Shown: positions 26,697-35,371, numbered from the stretch's first letter. The stretch: DNA of 64,000 nucleotides from Methylobacterium sp. E-065 (GCF_022829605.1 NZ_JAKSYD010000253.1:62001-126000); one strand, 5' to 3'. Notes: generated by a model not told the origin, from the letters alone. Numbers and translations are program-made.

Positions 26697-26957
26697 ATGT
26701 CGTTGTCCGAACCTGTCGAGCGTCTCCGCCGGCTTGGTCCCACGCCGGATGTCGGCGCCATCGTCCTCATGGAGCAGGCGATTGATCTGTACGCCGCTGG
26801 CTACGCCCGTCTGGACGAACGCGGTATCGCCCTCGACATCCTCCTGCGTGATCTTGCACGGCTGCGCACCGTCGAGCCGGATCGCGATGCGTTCATCGCG
26901 CAGGTTGAAAACTATATCGATTCGCTGCACCGGCAGTTGACGCGACAGGCCGCCTGA
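26697..26957 (+). CDS. Small protein of unknown function, downstream of flgL
   Basis: An 86-residue, mostly helical, charged protein (MSLSEPVERLRRLG onward, with EQAIDLYAAGYARLD and DRDAFIAQVENYIDSLHRQL). I do not recognise a family. It has no signal or membrane segment. The GAGGAGAGG ribosome site just before ATG 26697 is strong, so translation is likely. The gap of 150 bases after flgL makes co-transcription possible but unproved. The next gene starts two bases after its stop. A flagellum-related role is only suggested by position. Confidence 0.65.
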   Translation: MSLSEPVERLRRLGPTPDVGAIVLMEQAIDLYAAGYARLDERGIALDILLRDLARLRTVEPDRDAFIAQVENYIDSLHRQLTRQAA

Positions 26958-26958
26958 G

Positions 26959-27279
26959 ATGCCGGAAAAACTGCTGCCGGCTTTGCTCCTGGCAGCCATC
27001 TTCCTGAGCTCCCCCGCTTACGCCGCCGAGTTGCCAAAGGCGCCTGTGGCGCCTGGGCCAGTGCCTTGTCCGTCGAAGGGGCAGGGTTTCGTGCGCCTGC
27101 CGGGCAGCGACAGCTGCGTGCGCATCTCCGGCCGGGTGACCGCCGGGATGGATCTGCGCGCCGGGCACGCTCCGGCGGCGAGGCCGCTCGTCGCGGGTCG
27201 CCTCGCGATCGACAATCGCGCCGACACGGATCTCGGCGAGGTTCGGACCTACGTGCGGATCGGCAACGGCCGCCGCTGA
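26959..27279 (+). CDS. Small exported protein resembling the N-terminus of an alphaproteobacterial porin
   Basis: The 106-residue protein has a clear Sec signal (PALLLAAIFLSSPAYA-AE). It then carries CPSKGQGFVRLPGSDSCVRI followed by SGRVTAGMDLR. This cysteine pair and the GRV strand resemble the mature start of Porin_2-type porins in Rhizobiales. The rest of the barrel is absent: the frame ends after LGEVRTYVRIGNGRR. It might be a stand-alone small protein using only that fold element, or a truncated porin remnant. Its ATG lies one base after the preceding stop, so the two are co-translated. Confidence 0.65.
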   Translation: MPEKLLPALLLAAIFLSSPAYAAELPKAPVAPGPVPCPSKGQGFVRLPGSDSCVRISGRVTAGMDLRAGHAPAARPLVAGRLAIDNRADTDLGEVRTYVRIGNGRR

Positions 27280-27299
27280 CCGCCCCGTTCGCCGGTATC

Positions 27300-27785
27300 C
27301 TAGAGGTTCCGGGACAGGACCAGGGGTCCGCTGCGCACGCCGCGTCCATAAGGGGAGGGCGCCTGAGCCTGGCGGCCGTAGGTCGCGGGCAACTGTGCGC
27401 GACCGATCTCCTCGGCCAGGGACTTGATCAGACTTTCCGACACAGTCCGGGCGCTGTCGAGCACGGTCTGGTTCGCTTCCACGGCGGCGGTGAACTGCCG
27501 GTGCGCTGCGCGCAGGCGCTCGACGCCCTCGGGATGGAAACGCTTCAGCGCCACGGCGTTCGCCTTGGCAACCTCGAGCCCCTGCATGTAGGCGGCCGCC
27601 AGCGCCGCTTTCGGCTCGGACGCCGCGATCCCCTCCCGCAACCGCCCGGCGCGGACGTGGTCCGCTTCCTCGACGAGCACAGCCTCGAGCGCCGACATGT
27701 TGCCGAGCACGCCCGCGACCAGCGCCTCCGCGGTCACGCGATCCGCGACACGCAATGGCTCAGCCTTGTGCATGGGTCGCTCCAT
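27300..27785 (-). CDS. FlgN/FlbY-like flagellar protein
   Basis: About 161 residues, mainly helical, with no membrane segment. The N-terminal helix (ALVAGVLGNMSALEAVLVEE, then ADHVRAGRLREG) has the look of FlgN chaperones, which bind FlgK and FlgL before export. Sequence similarity to the family is weak to the eye, so the call rests largely on position. It is the third gene of flgI-cheL-this gene, the place occupied by flbY in Caulobacter. The start at 27785 overlaps the cheL end by 26 bases; ATG 27773 would shorten the overlap. The C-terminus (YGRQAQAPSPYGRGVR) is likely unstructured. Confidence 0.65.
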   Translation of the reverse strand: MERPMHKAEPLRVADRVTAEALVAGVLGNMSALEAVLVEEADHVRAGRLREGIAASEPKAALAAAYMQGLEVAKANAVALKRFHPEGVERLRAAHRQFTAAVEANQTVLDSARTVSESLIKSLAEEIGRAQLPATYGRQAQAPSPYGRGVRSGPLVLSRNL

Positions 27786-28104
27786 CGCTCGCTGCTCCCT
27801 GCATCTTCATGATTTCACGGAAGATCGAATCGGCAATGCCGACGCCGCCGCTCTTCACGATCTGTCCCGCGTATTCCTTGGTCAGCATCGAACGGTAAAC
27901 GCCGCCCCCCGTGCCGTTCTCGCCCAGCGGGCCGTCGGTCCCCTGAGACTGCGTCAGCCTGTCGAGGCTCGATTCGAGGAACATCGACTCGAACTCGGTC
28001 GCGGTCTTCCAGGCCTTGGCCTTGCTGGCGGGGCCGATGCGGCCATCCGTTGCGGTTCCGAGGCTGGCGGCGACGTTCGCCGTGATGGTGGCACCTTGCA
28101 GCAT
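27760..28104 (-). CDS. cheL: Rod-binding protein (FlgJ N-terminal/CheL type)
   Basis: The protein has 114 residues and consists of just the rod-binding domain, without the muramidase domain that enterobacterial FlgJ carries. The motif AWKTATEFESMFLESSLDRL, followed by a glycine-rich loop (GENGTGGGVYRSMLTKEYA) and GVGIADSIFREIMKM, is diagnostic. It should cap or chaperone rod assembly in the periplasm; the peptidoglycan hydrolase must be supplied by another protein, as in Caulobacter where the equivalent is called CheL. It lies 26 bases after flgI and overlaps the next gene. Confidence 0.88.
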   Translation of the reverse strand: MLQGATITANVAASLGTATDGRIGPASKAKAWKTATEFESMFLESSLDRLTQSQGTDGPLGENGTGGGVYRSMLTKEYAGQIVKSGGVGIADSIFREIMKMQGAASDGATHAQG

Positions 28105-28130
28105 GATCGTACCCTCCCCTTACGGTGTCG

Positions 28131-29267
28131 TCACATCAGCTCGATTTCGGCCTGCAGGGCGCCGGCCGCCTTGATGGCCTGAAGGATCGAGATCAGGTCG
28201 CGGGGGCCGACGCCCAGCGCGTTCAGACCATCGACCAGTTCGCGCAGGCTCACGCCTTCCTTGACCAAGGCCAGCTTGTTGCCCTCGCCGGTATCGACCT
28301 TCACGCCGGTCCGCGGCACCACGGTGGTGCGGCCGTTGGAGAGAGGGGCCGGCTGGCTCACCTGCGGCTGCTCGGTGATCGTGATGGTCAGATTGCCCTG
28401 CGCGATCGCCACCGTGGAGACGTGGACGTCGCGGCCCATCACGATGATGCCGGACCGCTCGTCGACGATCACTCGCGCCGTCTGATCGGGCTCGACCTTC
28501 AGCTGCTCCACCTCGGTGATCAGGCGGATCATGTTGCCGTTGTATCGGGCCGGGATCTGGATCGTCACGGTGGCCGGGTCGGTGGGCTCGGCCGTGTCGG
28601 CGCCCATGAAATCGTTGATCGCCGCCGCGATCCGCTTCGAGGTGGTGAAGTCGGGGTTGCGCAGCGACAGGCGCAGAGCCTTGGCGTCGTTCAGCTTGAA
28701 CGCGATCTCGCGCTCGATATTGGCGCCGTTGGAGATGCGGCCATTGGTCGGCACGCCCCGGGTGATCTTGGCGGCGGCACCCTCGGCGGCGAAACCCGCG
28801 ATCGCCACCGAGCCCTGAGCCAGGGCGTAGACCTCGCCGTCGGCGCCGAGCAGCGGCGTCACCAGCAGCGTACCGCCCTGAAGCGACTTGGCATCGCCAA
28901 GCGAGGAGACGGTCACGTCGATCCGGGTGCCTTGTGCGGAGAACGGTGGAAGGCTCGCCGTCACCATGACGGCGGCGAGGTTCTGAGTCCGCATCGTGGC
29001 GCCCCGGGTGTTGACGCCGAGCCGCTCCAGCATTGCCTGGAGGGATTGCTTGGTGAACGGGATGTTGTTGAGCGTGTCGCCGGTGCCGTTGAGGCCGACC
29101 ACGATGCCGTAACCAACGAGCTGGTTCTGGCGCACGCCCTCAATGGAGGCGAGGTCCTTGACCCGCGACAGGGCAAGCGCCTGGCCCGACAGGGCGCCGA
29201 GCAGCAGCGCACCGGCGACGAGGCCGAGCAGGACTTGCAGGAGACGGATCGCGGGGCGCGGGCGCAT
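28131..29267 (-). CDS. flgI: Flagellar P-ring protein FlgI
   Basis: The 378-residue periplasmic protein forms the P-ring around the rod. A Sec signal occupies about residues 1-33 (hydrophobic LLQVLLGLVAGALLLGALSG, then ALA). The mature protein starts SRVKDLASIEGVRQNQLVGY. Further conserved blocks are IVVGLNGTGDTLNNIPFT, DVTVSSLGDAKSLQGGTLL and LTITITEQPQVSQP. GLNALGVGPRDLISILQAIK is at the end. It is the first gene of a three-gene minus-strand unit and has a sigma-54-like sequence about 40 bases upstream. The fliX gene is divergent. Confidence 0.95.
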   Translation of the reverse strand: MRPRPAIRLLQVLLGLVAGALLLGALSGQALALSRVKDLASIEGVRQNQLVGYGIVVGLNGTGDTLNNIPFTKQSLQAMLERLGVNTRGATMRTQNLAAVMVTASLPPFSAQGTRIDVTVSSLGDAKSLQGGTLLVTPLLGADGEVYALAQGSVAIAGFAAEGAAAKITRGVPTNGRISNGANIEREIAFKLNDAKALRLSLRNPDFTTSKRIAAAINDFMGADTAEPTDPATVTIQIPARYNGNMIRLITEVEQLKVEPDQTARVIVDERSGIIVMGRDVHVSTVAIAQGNLTITITEQPQVSQPAPLSNGRTTVVPRTGVKVDTGEGNKLALVKEGVSLRELVDGLNALGVGPRDLISILQAIKAAGALQAEIELM

Positions 29268-29305
29268 GCCGAGGGTTTCACGGGTGAACGGACCTGCCGT
29301 CCTCC

Positions 29306-29321
29306 TGCCAGCGCCGTGCCA
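29306..29321 (-). promoter_or_regulatory. Sigma-54-like promoter of flgI
   Basis: Read on the minus strand, TGGCACG-GCGC-TGGCA has a perfect -24 element and one mismatch in the -12 element (TGGCA for TTGCA). The spacing is correct. It ends about 38 bases before the flgI start, a normal distance. Confidence 0.6.
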
Positions 29322-29436
29322 TCAGCGGCCGGCTGCCAAGCATCTCAAACCATTATCTTTTTGAAAACAGCCGCGATGCCGGTGGGCGTCCGGCACCAGC
29401 ACCGGACCTGCCTACCCGGCAGCTTCTGCCGGCTCG

Positions 29437-29451
29437 TTTACCGACGCTTAA
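29437..29451 (+). promoter_or_regulatory. CtrA-binding box before fliX
   Basis: TTTA-CCGACGC-TTAACC is one mismatch from TTAA-N7-TTAA and keeps the extra C after the second half-site. It lies 60 bases before the fliX ATG. In Caulobacter fliX belongs to the CtrA-controlled early flagellar class, so function agrees with position. Confidence 0.55.
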
Positions 29452-29510
29452 CCCCGTGGGCCGAGTTTCCGATGCGGCGCAGGGGCGCCGGGAGCACCGC
29501 GAACCGGATC

Positions 29511-29939
29511 ATGCGCGTCGAGACTCGCCAGCCGATCCAGAGCGCAGGCGGCATCGCGGCCCCCCGGCGTCCCGAAGGCGGCCCCGGCTTCAGCCTCGAC
29601 GCGGCTTCGACCCCGACCTCGGGCGCTAACGCTCCGGCGGCTGCCACGTCGCTGGCCGGGCTCGACGCGGTCCTGCTGCTTCAAACCGAGAGCGAAACCC
29701 CGCAGGAGCGGCGCCGCCGCTCGGCCAAGCGCGGCCAGGATCTGCTCGACGGCCTCGACCGGTTGAAGGCCGCGCTGCTCGGGGGCCGCGTTGCGCCGCA
29801 GGACCTGCGCGCGATCGCGGGCCGTTTGGCCGAGCGATCGGGTCCCTCGGGCGATCCACGGCTCGACGGCCTGATGGCCGAGATCGAGCTGCGGGCGGCG
29901 GTGGAACTCGCCAAGCTGGAAACACGCCGGGGCGTCTGA
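29511..29939 (+). CDS. fliX: Flagellar assembly regulator FliX
   Basis: About 142 residues. The protein matches FliX in its C-terminal helical half: LDAVLLLQTESETPQERRRR, then GQDLLDGLDRLKAALLGGRV and DPRLDGLMAEIELRAAVELA. The N-terminus is proline/alanine/glycine-rich and variable. In Caulobacter FliX binds the sigma-54 activator FlbD and couples hook-basal-body completion to late flagellar transcription. The gene is found only in alphaproteobacteria, which helps place the organism. ATG 29511 (MRVETRQPI) is preferred; ATG 29472 would add 13 residues. It is divergent from flgI, and its stop abuts the convergent ATPase stop with no gap. Confidence 0.88.
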   Translation: MRVETRQPIQSAGGIAAPRRPEGGPGFSLDAASTPTSGANAPAAATSLAGLDAVLLLQTESETPQERRRRSAKRGQDLLDGLDRLKAALLGGRVAPQDLRAIAGRLAERSGPSGDPRLDGLMAEIELRAAVELAKLETRRGV

Positions 29940-31436
29940 CTAACCCGCCCGCCGCTTCGGCCCGGTCGGCAGCAATTGCGGTTCGCCAGGTCCGGTTTCC
30001 ACGCCAAGATCCGGTACCGCGATGATCGGCGCGCCGCGCAGGTCCTTGCGGGTGACGATCGCGCCGCGCTCCTCCAGATAGGCCAGCATCCGCCGGGCTC
30101 GGCCGCCCGAGCTGGTGCCGTAGGCTTCCGCCAGCATCGTGTCGGTGGGGCAGGGCGCGCCCTCGATCGCCGCCCGGGCCACCACCAGGAACAGCCCGGC
30201 AAGATCGTCCGGCAGGCCGGCTGCGATCTCCTGCGCCCGCGTCCACCCGGAATCGTCGGCGACCGCGCCCCCAGCCTCGGCCCGGGCGACGGCGAGACGC
30301 CGTTTGAACTCGGGCAGGCCCATCGCGTCGCCGCGCAGGCGCCGGATCCGGCAGCGGACCGTGAAGTCCTGATAGAGGGTTGCGGGCGTGCAGGCGGCGG
30401 CATCCGCATCCGCCAGGACCGAGGCCAGCACCTCGGCGAGCGCCGCTTCGCGCACCTCCGGGTCCATCGGTTCCTCGTCGGGCTCCTCGGCGGGGGCCGG
30501 CGGCCGATAGTTCGCCAACTGGACGAGCACGTCCGGCGTCGGCGCGGGGCGCGGCTTCGGGCGCGGTGCGAGCTGCACCATGCTTTCCTGCGGGCTCGCC
30601 GTCAGGATGAGCGCTCGGGCATCCTCCGTCGCCTCCGGCAGCGGCACCAGGACCGGCGAGGAACTCCGGCTCACCGTGACGGTCGGGCCGACCGCGATCG
30701 TGAGCGGGCGCCGCGAAAGGGCCGGGCCCAAGGCCACGAAATGCCCCCGCGGCAGATCGCGAAACGTCTCGGCTTGGCGGCGTTCCAGGCCGAGGAGATC
30801 GGCGGCGCGGGCCATATCGATATCGAGGAAGGTCCGGCCCATCAGGAAGTTCGAGGCTTCCGCCGCGACGTTCTTGGCGAGCTTGGCCAGCCGCTGGGTG
30901 GCGATGATCCCGGCCAGACCCCGCTTGCGCCCGCGGCACATCAGGTTGGTCATCGCGCCCAGCGACAGGCGCCGCGCCTCGTCGGAGACCTCGCCGGCCG
31001 CCGCGGGCGCGAAGAGCTGCGCTTCATCCACCGCCACCAGCATCGGGTACCAATGGTCGCGGTCCGCATCGAACAGGCCGCCGAGGAACGCGGCTGCGGC
31101 GCGCATCTGCGCGTCGGCGTCGAGGTTCTCCAGCGACAGCACCACCGAGACCCGATGGGTGCGAACCCGGGCGGCGATCCGCTGCAGCGCGACATCGTCG
31201 CCGTCGGCCTCCACCACGACGTGGCCGTAGCTGTCGGCGAGGCTGGCGAAATCACCCTCGGGATCGATGATCGCCTGCTGCACGAGGCCTGCGCTCTGCT
31301 CCAGCAGGCGCCGCAGCAGATGCGATTTGCCGGAGCCCGAATTGCCCTGGACCAGGAGCCGCGTGGCGAGCAGTTCGGTGAGGTCGAGGAGCGCGGGGCG
31401 CTCGCCGGTCAGGCCGAGATCGATGTCGGAACGCAT
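29940..31436 (-). CDS. HerA-like ATP-binding protein
   Basis: A 498-residue cytosolic ATPase of the HerA/DUF87 (FtsK-related) type. Walker A is GNSGSGKS at residues 31-38; Walker B is MLVAVDEAQLFAP at about 130-142. TNLMCRGRKRGLAGIIATQR supplies the arginine-rich segment with sensor glutamine, and ASNFLMGRTFLDIDMARAAD follows. The last 200 residues lack similarity I can name: a linker with many prolines, then a helical part with LAEAYGTSSGGRARRMLAYL that resembles a winged helix. HerA proteins are hexameric DNA translocases, often in repair or defence, but here no nuclease partner is adjacent. It is divergent from the Hsp70-like gene. Confidence 0.85.
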   Translation of the reverse strand: MRSDIDLGLTGERPALLDLTELLATRLLVQGNSGSGKSHLLRRLLEQSAGLVQQAIIDPEGDFASLADSYGHVVVEADGDDVALQRIAARVRTHRVSVVLSLENLDADAQMRAAAAFLGGLFDADRDHWYPMLVAVDEAQLFAPAAAGEVSDEARRLSLGAMTNLMCRGRKRGLAGIIATQRLAKLAKNVAAEASNFLMGRTFLDIDMARAADLLGLERRQAETFRDLPRGHFVALGPALSRRPLTIAVGPTVTVSRSSSPVLVPLPEATEDARALILTASPQESMVQLAPRPKPRPAPTPDVLVQLANYRPPAPAEEPDEEPMDPEVREAALAEVLASVLADADAAACTPATLYQDFTVRCRIRRLRGDAMGLPEFKRRLAVARAEAGGAVADDSGWTRAQEIAAGLPDDLAGLFLVVARAAIEGAPCPTDTMLAEAYGTSSGGRARRMLAYLEERGAIVTRKDLRGAPIIAVPDLGVETGPGEPQLLPTGPKRRAG

Positions 31437-31592
31437 GGTGCCTCATAGCATGCCGGCGGCGGCTGCGGGCGGTCTGCTGGCATCTGTCCACGCTTCCCGC
31501 GATACCAGCCCCGCCGTTTCCGGCCTGGACCGCAACGCTCCGGCCCTGTTACGGCGACGCCCCTCCCAGACAGAACCCGGATCCAAGACACG

Positions 31593-32840
31593 ATGGCGGC
31601 CTGCGGCCTCGATTTCGGCACGTCGAACACCACCCTCGGGCATGTCGGCCCGGACGGACCCATCCTGCTGCCGCTGGAGGGCGCGCACCGGACGATACCG
31701 AGCGCGATCTTCTTCGAGCTCGGCGAGGAGCCGGTGATCGGCCGCGCCGCCACGGCGGCCTACGTGGAGGGCCTGTCCGGGCGGCTGATGCGAGGCCTCA
31801 AATCCGTGCTCGGCACGCCGCTGATGGACGAGGCTACCCCGGTCGGCCGCCAACGCCTGCGCCTGCGCGACATCATCGCGCGGTATCTTACGGAGGTGAA
31901 GGCGCGGGCCGAGGCGGCCTGTGGCGCGACCCTCGACAGCGTGGTCCACGGCCGCCCGGTCCATTTCGTGGACGGCGACGCGGAGGCCGACCGCCGCGCC
32001 GAGGACACCCTCCGGGAGATCGCCCGCGAGGTCGGGTTCCGCACGGTGTCGTTCCAGTACGAGCCGATCGCCGCCGCCCTCGACTACGAGCGGCAGGTCG
32101 AGTCGGAGGAAATCGCCCTGGTGGCCGATATCGGCGGCGGCACCTCAGATTTCTCGATCGTGCGCCTCTCGCCGGAGCGCAGGGGCCGGGTGGACCGGGC
32201 CGGCGACATCCTGGCCAGTGACGGCGTGCGGATCGGCGGTACCGATTTCGACCGGCAGCTCAGCCTCGCGACCGTGATGCCGCTGCTCGGCCTCGGCAGC
32301 CCGATGCGCCGCGCCGACCTCGCGGTGCCGAACGCCTATTATCACGACCTCGCCACGTGGTCGGCGATCAACCGGCTCTACAATGCGAAGACCCTGCGCG
32401 AGATCGACGAGGTGATCCGCGACTGCGCCCGGCCCGATCTCGTGACGCGTCTGCACGCGGCGGTGGAGGGCGAGCGCGGCCACGCCCTGGCGGGTGCGGT
32501 GGAGGGCGCCAAGATCGCGGCCTCCGAGGGCGGCGCGGCGGAACTCGACCTCGGTCTCGTGGAGCGCGGGCTCGCGGCCCGGGTCGATCGCGGGACGCTC
32601 GCCATCCAGACGGGCGACCTCGCCCGTTCGGTGGCCGCACGGATCGGCCGCTGCCTCGCCCAGGCCGAGCTGGCGCCGGAGCGGATCGACGCCTTATTCC
32701 TCACCGGGGGCTCCACAGGCCTGCCGCATCTGCGCGCCGCGCTGACGGCGGCCCTGCCGTCGGCCCGGGTGGTGGAGGGTGATATCTTCGGTTCGGTGGG
32801 GCTGGGGCTGACCATTGAGGCGGCGCGGCGCCGAGGGTGA
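31593..32840 (+). CDS. yegD: Hsp70-family protein, YegD type
   Basis: The 415-residue protein has the Hsp70/actin ATPase domain only. The phosphate-1 loop is GLDFGTSNTTLG at the N-terminus, the central motif is YEPIAAALDYER and phosphate-2 is LVADIGGGTSDFSIVRL. The adenosine motif is FLTGGSTGLPHLR. The substrate-binding domain of DnaK is missing, as in E. coli YegD, which has no settled function. The start MAACGLDFG is preceded by the promoter region shared with the divergent HerA-like gene, 156 bases long. It is followed by a strong hairpin at 32875-32896. Confidence 0.88.
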   Translation: MAACGLDFGTSNTTLGHVGPDGPILLPLEGAHRTIPSAIFFELGEEPVIGRAATAAYVEGLSGRLMRGLKSVLGTPLMDEATPVGRQRLRLRDIIARYLTEVKARAEAACGATLDSVVHGRPVHFVDGDAEADRRAEDTLREIAREVGFRTVSFQYEPIAAALDYERQVESEEIALVADIGGGTSDFSIVRLSPERRGRVDRAGDILASDGVRIGGTDFDRQLSLATVMPLLGLGSPMRRADLAVPNAYYHDLATWSAINRLYNAKTLREIDEVIRDCARPDLVTRLHAAVEGERGHALAGAVEGAKIAASEGGAAELDLGLVERGLAARVDRGTLAIQTGDLARSVAARIGRCLAQAELAPERIDALFLTGGSTGLPHLRAALTAALPSARVVEGDIFGSVGLGLTIEAARRRG

Positions 32841-32874
32841 CTCGTAGCGCTCAATGGCGCTGCCGGCCTGGCGG

Positions 32875-32896
32875 CCGGGGCGATGCAGCCCCGGCT
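32875..32896. terminator. Hairpin downstream of yegD, possible transcript end
   Basis: GCCGGGGC and GCCCCGGC form an eight-pair stem with loop GATGCA, 34 bases after the yegD stop. No uridine run follows (TTAGCGC), so a rho-independent terminator is only possible. The rest of the gap to 33114 shows no gene. Confidence 0.4.
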
Positions 32897-33114
32897 TAGC
32901 GCATCGCTTGTGTTTGGTGAGCTGGGCCAGGGCCAGAATCGTATCGGCAGGACCATGCGAGGGGCTGCTCCCAACCCAACTCAGCGACCCGAACTGCCGT
33001 CAGTGCGTTCCTAATGCGTTCGCTCGTGAGTTCGGCCGCAACTTTGGCTCGGGGGTGGGAACCGGACTTTGCGGACAGGGATAGTCCGCTGAGGGCCGCC
33101 CGGTGAGACCGATC

Positions 33115-33812
33115 ATGCTGCAGCTGCAACCCGCGCCGACCGTCATTACCTTCGACTGCTACGGCACCCTCGTTCAGTGGCATGACGCCGTCCGGTCCGC
33201 CGCCCGCGCGATCCTCGCCGGCCGCATCGCGCAGGCGGAAGTGGAAGACCAATCGACCGCTCTGGCCGACCGGCTGCGCAGCGCCGCCGTCGAGCGCCAG
33301 CAACGCCCGCCCTACTGCGACTACAAGTCTGTCCTGCGGTCCGCCCTCGCGATCGCGCTCGCCGAGGCCGGTCATACGGCGACGCCCGAGGACGAGGGAA
33401 CGCTGTTCTCGATCCTCGGCCGGATCGAGCCGCATCCCGACGTCCCGGCTGCGCTGGCTCGCTTACGCGCGCGCTACCGGCTCGCGGTCATCAGCAACAC
33501 GGACGACGACCTGATCGCCGGCTCCATCGAGGCGATCGGGGTGCCGATCGACTTCGTCGTCACGGCCCAGCAGGCCCGCGCCTACAAGCCCGATCACCGG
33601 CTTTTCTTCACGCCTACGAGATCATGGGGGTCACGAAGGAGCAGACCGTGCACGTCGGCATGGGACAGTTCACCGACCTGAAGGTCTGTCACGAACTCGG
33701 TATCCGGTCCGTATGGATCGACCGGGCAGGCGAGCCGCTGAACCCGAACTGGCCGCCGGACGCCGAATTGAACGACCTTGTGGGTTTGCCCGACCTGCTG
33801 TCGGTCTCCTGA
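33115..33812 (+). pseudogene. Haloacid dehalogenase type II, single frameshift
   Basis: The reading frame starts normally: the HAD nucleophile aspartate is in ITFDCYGTLVQW, the second motif is LAVISNTDDDL and the lysine motif is AYKPDHRLFF. At about 33603-33610 the frame changes by loss of one base. Continuing one base earlier gives HAYEIMGVTKEQTVHVGMGQ, then FTDLKVCHELGIRSVWIDR, and ends properly at 33812. Both halves are well conserved, so the lesion is recent or a sequencing error. An intact enzyme would hydrolyse 2-haloacids or a phosphate ester. The original frame alone ends at 33681 with unrelated residues. GTG 33103 is an alternative start. Confidence 0.85.
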
Positions 33813-33997
33813 ACGGCTTCGAGCGCTCTCTGCCGAAGTGGCTACCGGTTCGGCGCAAGAGCCCGTTTGTGATCCCGCAAGGGGGCACGAGCGGATGAGA
33901 GCGGCGATTGACGGGCCGCGCACGATCCCCGACAAGGCGGGCCCTTCCGCTCAGGACAACGGCGGCCCATCCGGGCTCCTCCGCGCCGCCTCGCCCG

Positions 33998-35371
33998 ATG
34001 CTGTTCAACTCCTTCGTCTTCCTCCTCGCCTTCCTGCCCGCCGCCCTGGTCCTGCACGCGCTGGTGGCGCGCGCCGCGCCGGCGTGGCGGTTGCCGCTCC
34101 TCGTCGGCCTGTCCTTCGTGTTCTACGGCTGGTGGGACATCCGCTTCGTTCCGCTGCTCGCTGGTTCGATCCTGGCGAACTGGTGCGTCGCCCGCACCTA
34201 TCGCCGCTGGCCCGAGCGCTGGTTGATCCCGGCGGCCATCGCGGCCAATCTCGCGCTGCTCGGCGTGTTCAAGTATTTCGATTTCGCGGCCGATCTCGCC
34301 AACCTGATCCCGGGCCTGGAGGCGCCGCGGCTTGGGCTCGCTCTCCCGCTCGGCATCTCGTTCTTCACCTTCCACCACATCATGTACCTCGCCGACCTGC
34401 GGGCCGGCCGCGCGCCATCCTTCGAGCTGGTGAAATACGCCCTCTACATCGCCTTCTTCCCGCAGGTTCTCGCCGGCCCGCTCGTGCGCTGGAGCGAGAT
34501 CATGCACCAGTTCGACGCCGAGCCCTACGCGCGGCCGGACGCCGCCGAGCGCTTCAGCCGAGGCCTGATGCTGCTCACGGTGGGGTTGGCCAAGAAGGTG
34601 TTCCTCGGCGATCCGCTCGCGGCCTACGTGAATCCCGTGTTCCAGGCGGCGGCCGCCGGGAAGGTCGTCACGGTCGCGGAGGCGTGGCAGGCGACGCTGG
34701 GCTTCACTTTCCAGATCTATTTCGACTTTTCCGGCTACACCGACATGGCGCTCGGCATCGCACTGCTGTTCGGGCTGGTCCTGCCGCAGAATTTCGACGC
34801 GCCCTACCGCGCCACCTCGCTGCGCGACTTCTGGCGACGCTGGCACATGACGCTGTCGCGGTTCCTGCGCGACTACCTCTATGTCCCCCTGGGCGGGAAC
34901 CGGCACGGGCTGCCGCGGCAGGTCGGGGCGCTCGCCGCCACCATGACGCTGGGCGGCCTCTGGCACGGGGCCGGTCTGACCTTCCTGGCCTGGGGCGCCC
35001 TGCACGGAGTCGGTCTCGGCGCCGGCGTGATGGCGCGCCGCGCCCGGATCGCGATCCCGGCCCCGGTCGGCTGGCTGCTAACCAGCCTGTTCGTGATGCT
35101 GACCTGGGTGCTGTTCCGCGCGACGAGTTTCGATGCCGCGCTGATCGTGTTCAAGGGTCTGTTCGGGCTGGCCCCAAAGGGTTCGGGCTTCAAATGGCGC
35201 ACCATCGCGGCCGCCGCCCTGGTCGCCACGATCGGGCCCACCGCCTGGGCCGCCGTCCACCGGCTACCGCCGCGGCGCCTCCTCGCCTTCGGCTTCGCGC
35301 TCCTGTTCGTCCTCGTCCTGCTGAAGATCGGCGACGATGCGAACTACGAGTTCATCTACTTCCAGTTCTGA
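33998..35371 (+). CDS. MBOAT O-acyltransferase (AlgI-like)
   Basis: A 457-residue integral membrane acyltransferase. Many hydrophobic segments are visible from MLFNSFVFLLAFLPAALV onward. The MBOAT core is clear: FPQVLAGPLVRW, IYFDFSGYTDMALGIALL and FWRRWHMTLSRFLRDYLYVP. The invariant histidine is at about residue 323 (LGGLWHGAGLTFLAWG). Proteins of this type acetylate exopolysaccharide on the periplasmic side using an acyl group passed across the membrane, as AlgI does for alginate. ATG 33998 begins the first helix; the open frame extends to 33908 without conservation. The SGNH-like gene follows after two bases. Confidence 0.9.
   Translation: MLFNSFVFLLAFLPAALVLHALVARAAPAWRLPLLVGLSFVFYGWWDIRFVPLLAGSILANWCVARTYRRWPERWLIPAAIAANLALLGVFKYFDFAADLANLIPGLEAPRLGLALPLGISFFTFHHIMYLADLRAGRAPSFELVKYALYIAFFPQVLAGPLVRWSEIMHQFDAEPYARPDAAERFSRGLMLLTVGLAKKVFLGDPLAAYVNPVFQAAAAGKVVTVAEAWQATLGFTFQIYFDFSGYTDMALGIALLFGLVLPQNFDAPYRATSLRDFWRRWHMTLSRFLRDYLYVPLGGNRHGLPRQVGALAATMTLGGLWHGAGLTFLAWGALHGVGLGAGVMARRARIAIPAPVGWLLTSLFVMLTWVLFRATSFDAALIVFKGLFGLAPKGSGFKWRTIAAAALVATIGPTAWAAVHRLPPRRLLAFGFALLFVLVLLKIGDDANYEFIYFQF

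Noticed and set aside
28125..29471. Plus-strand frame running into fliX
   Set aside because: It is antisense to flgI, whose motifs are clear; only the fliX portion from 29511 (or 29472) is coding.
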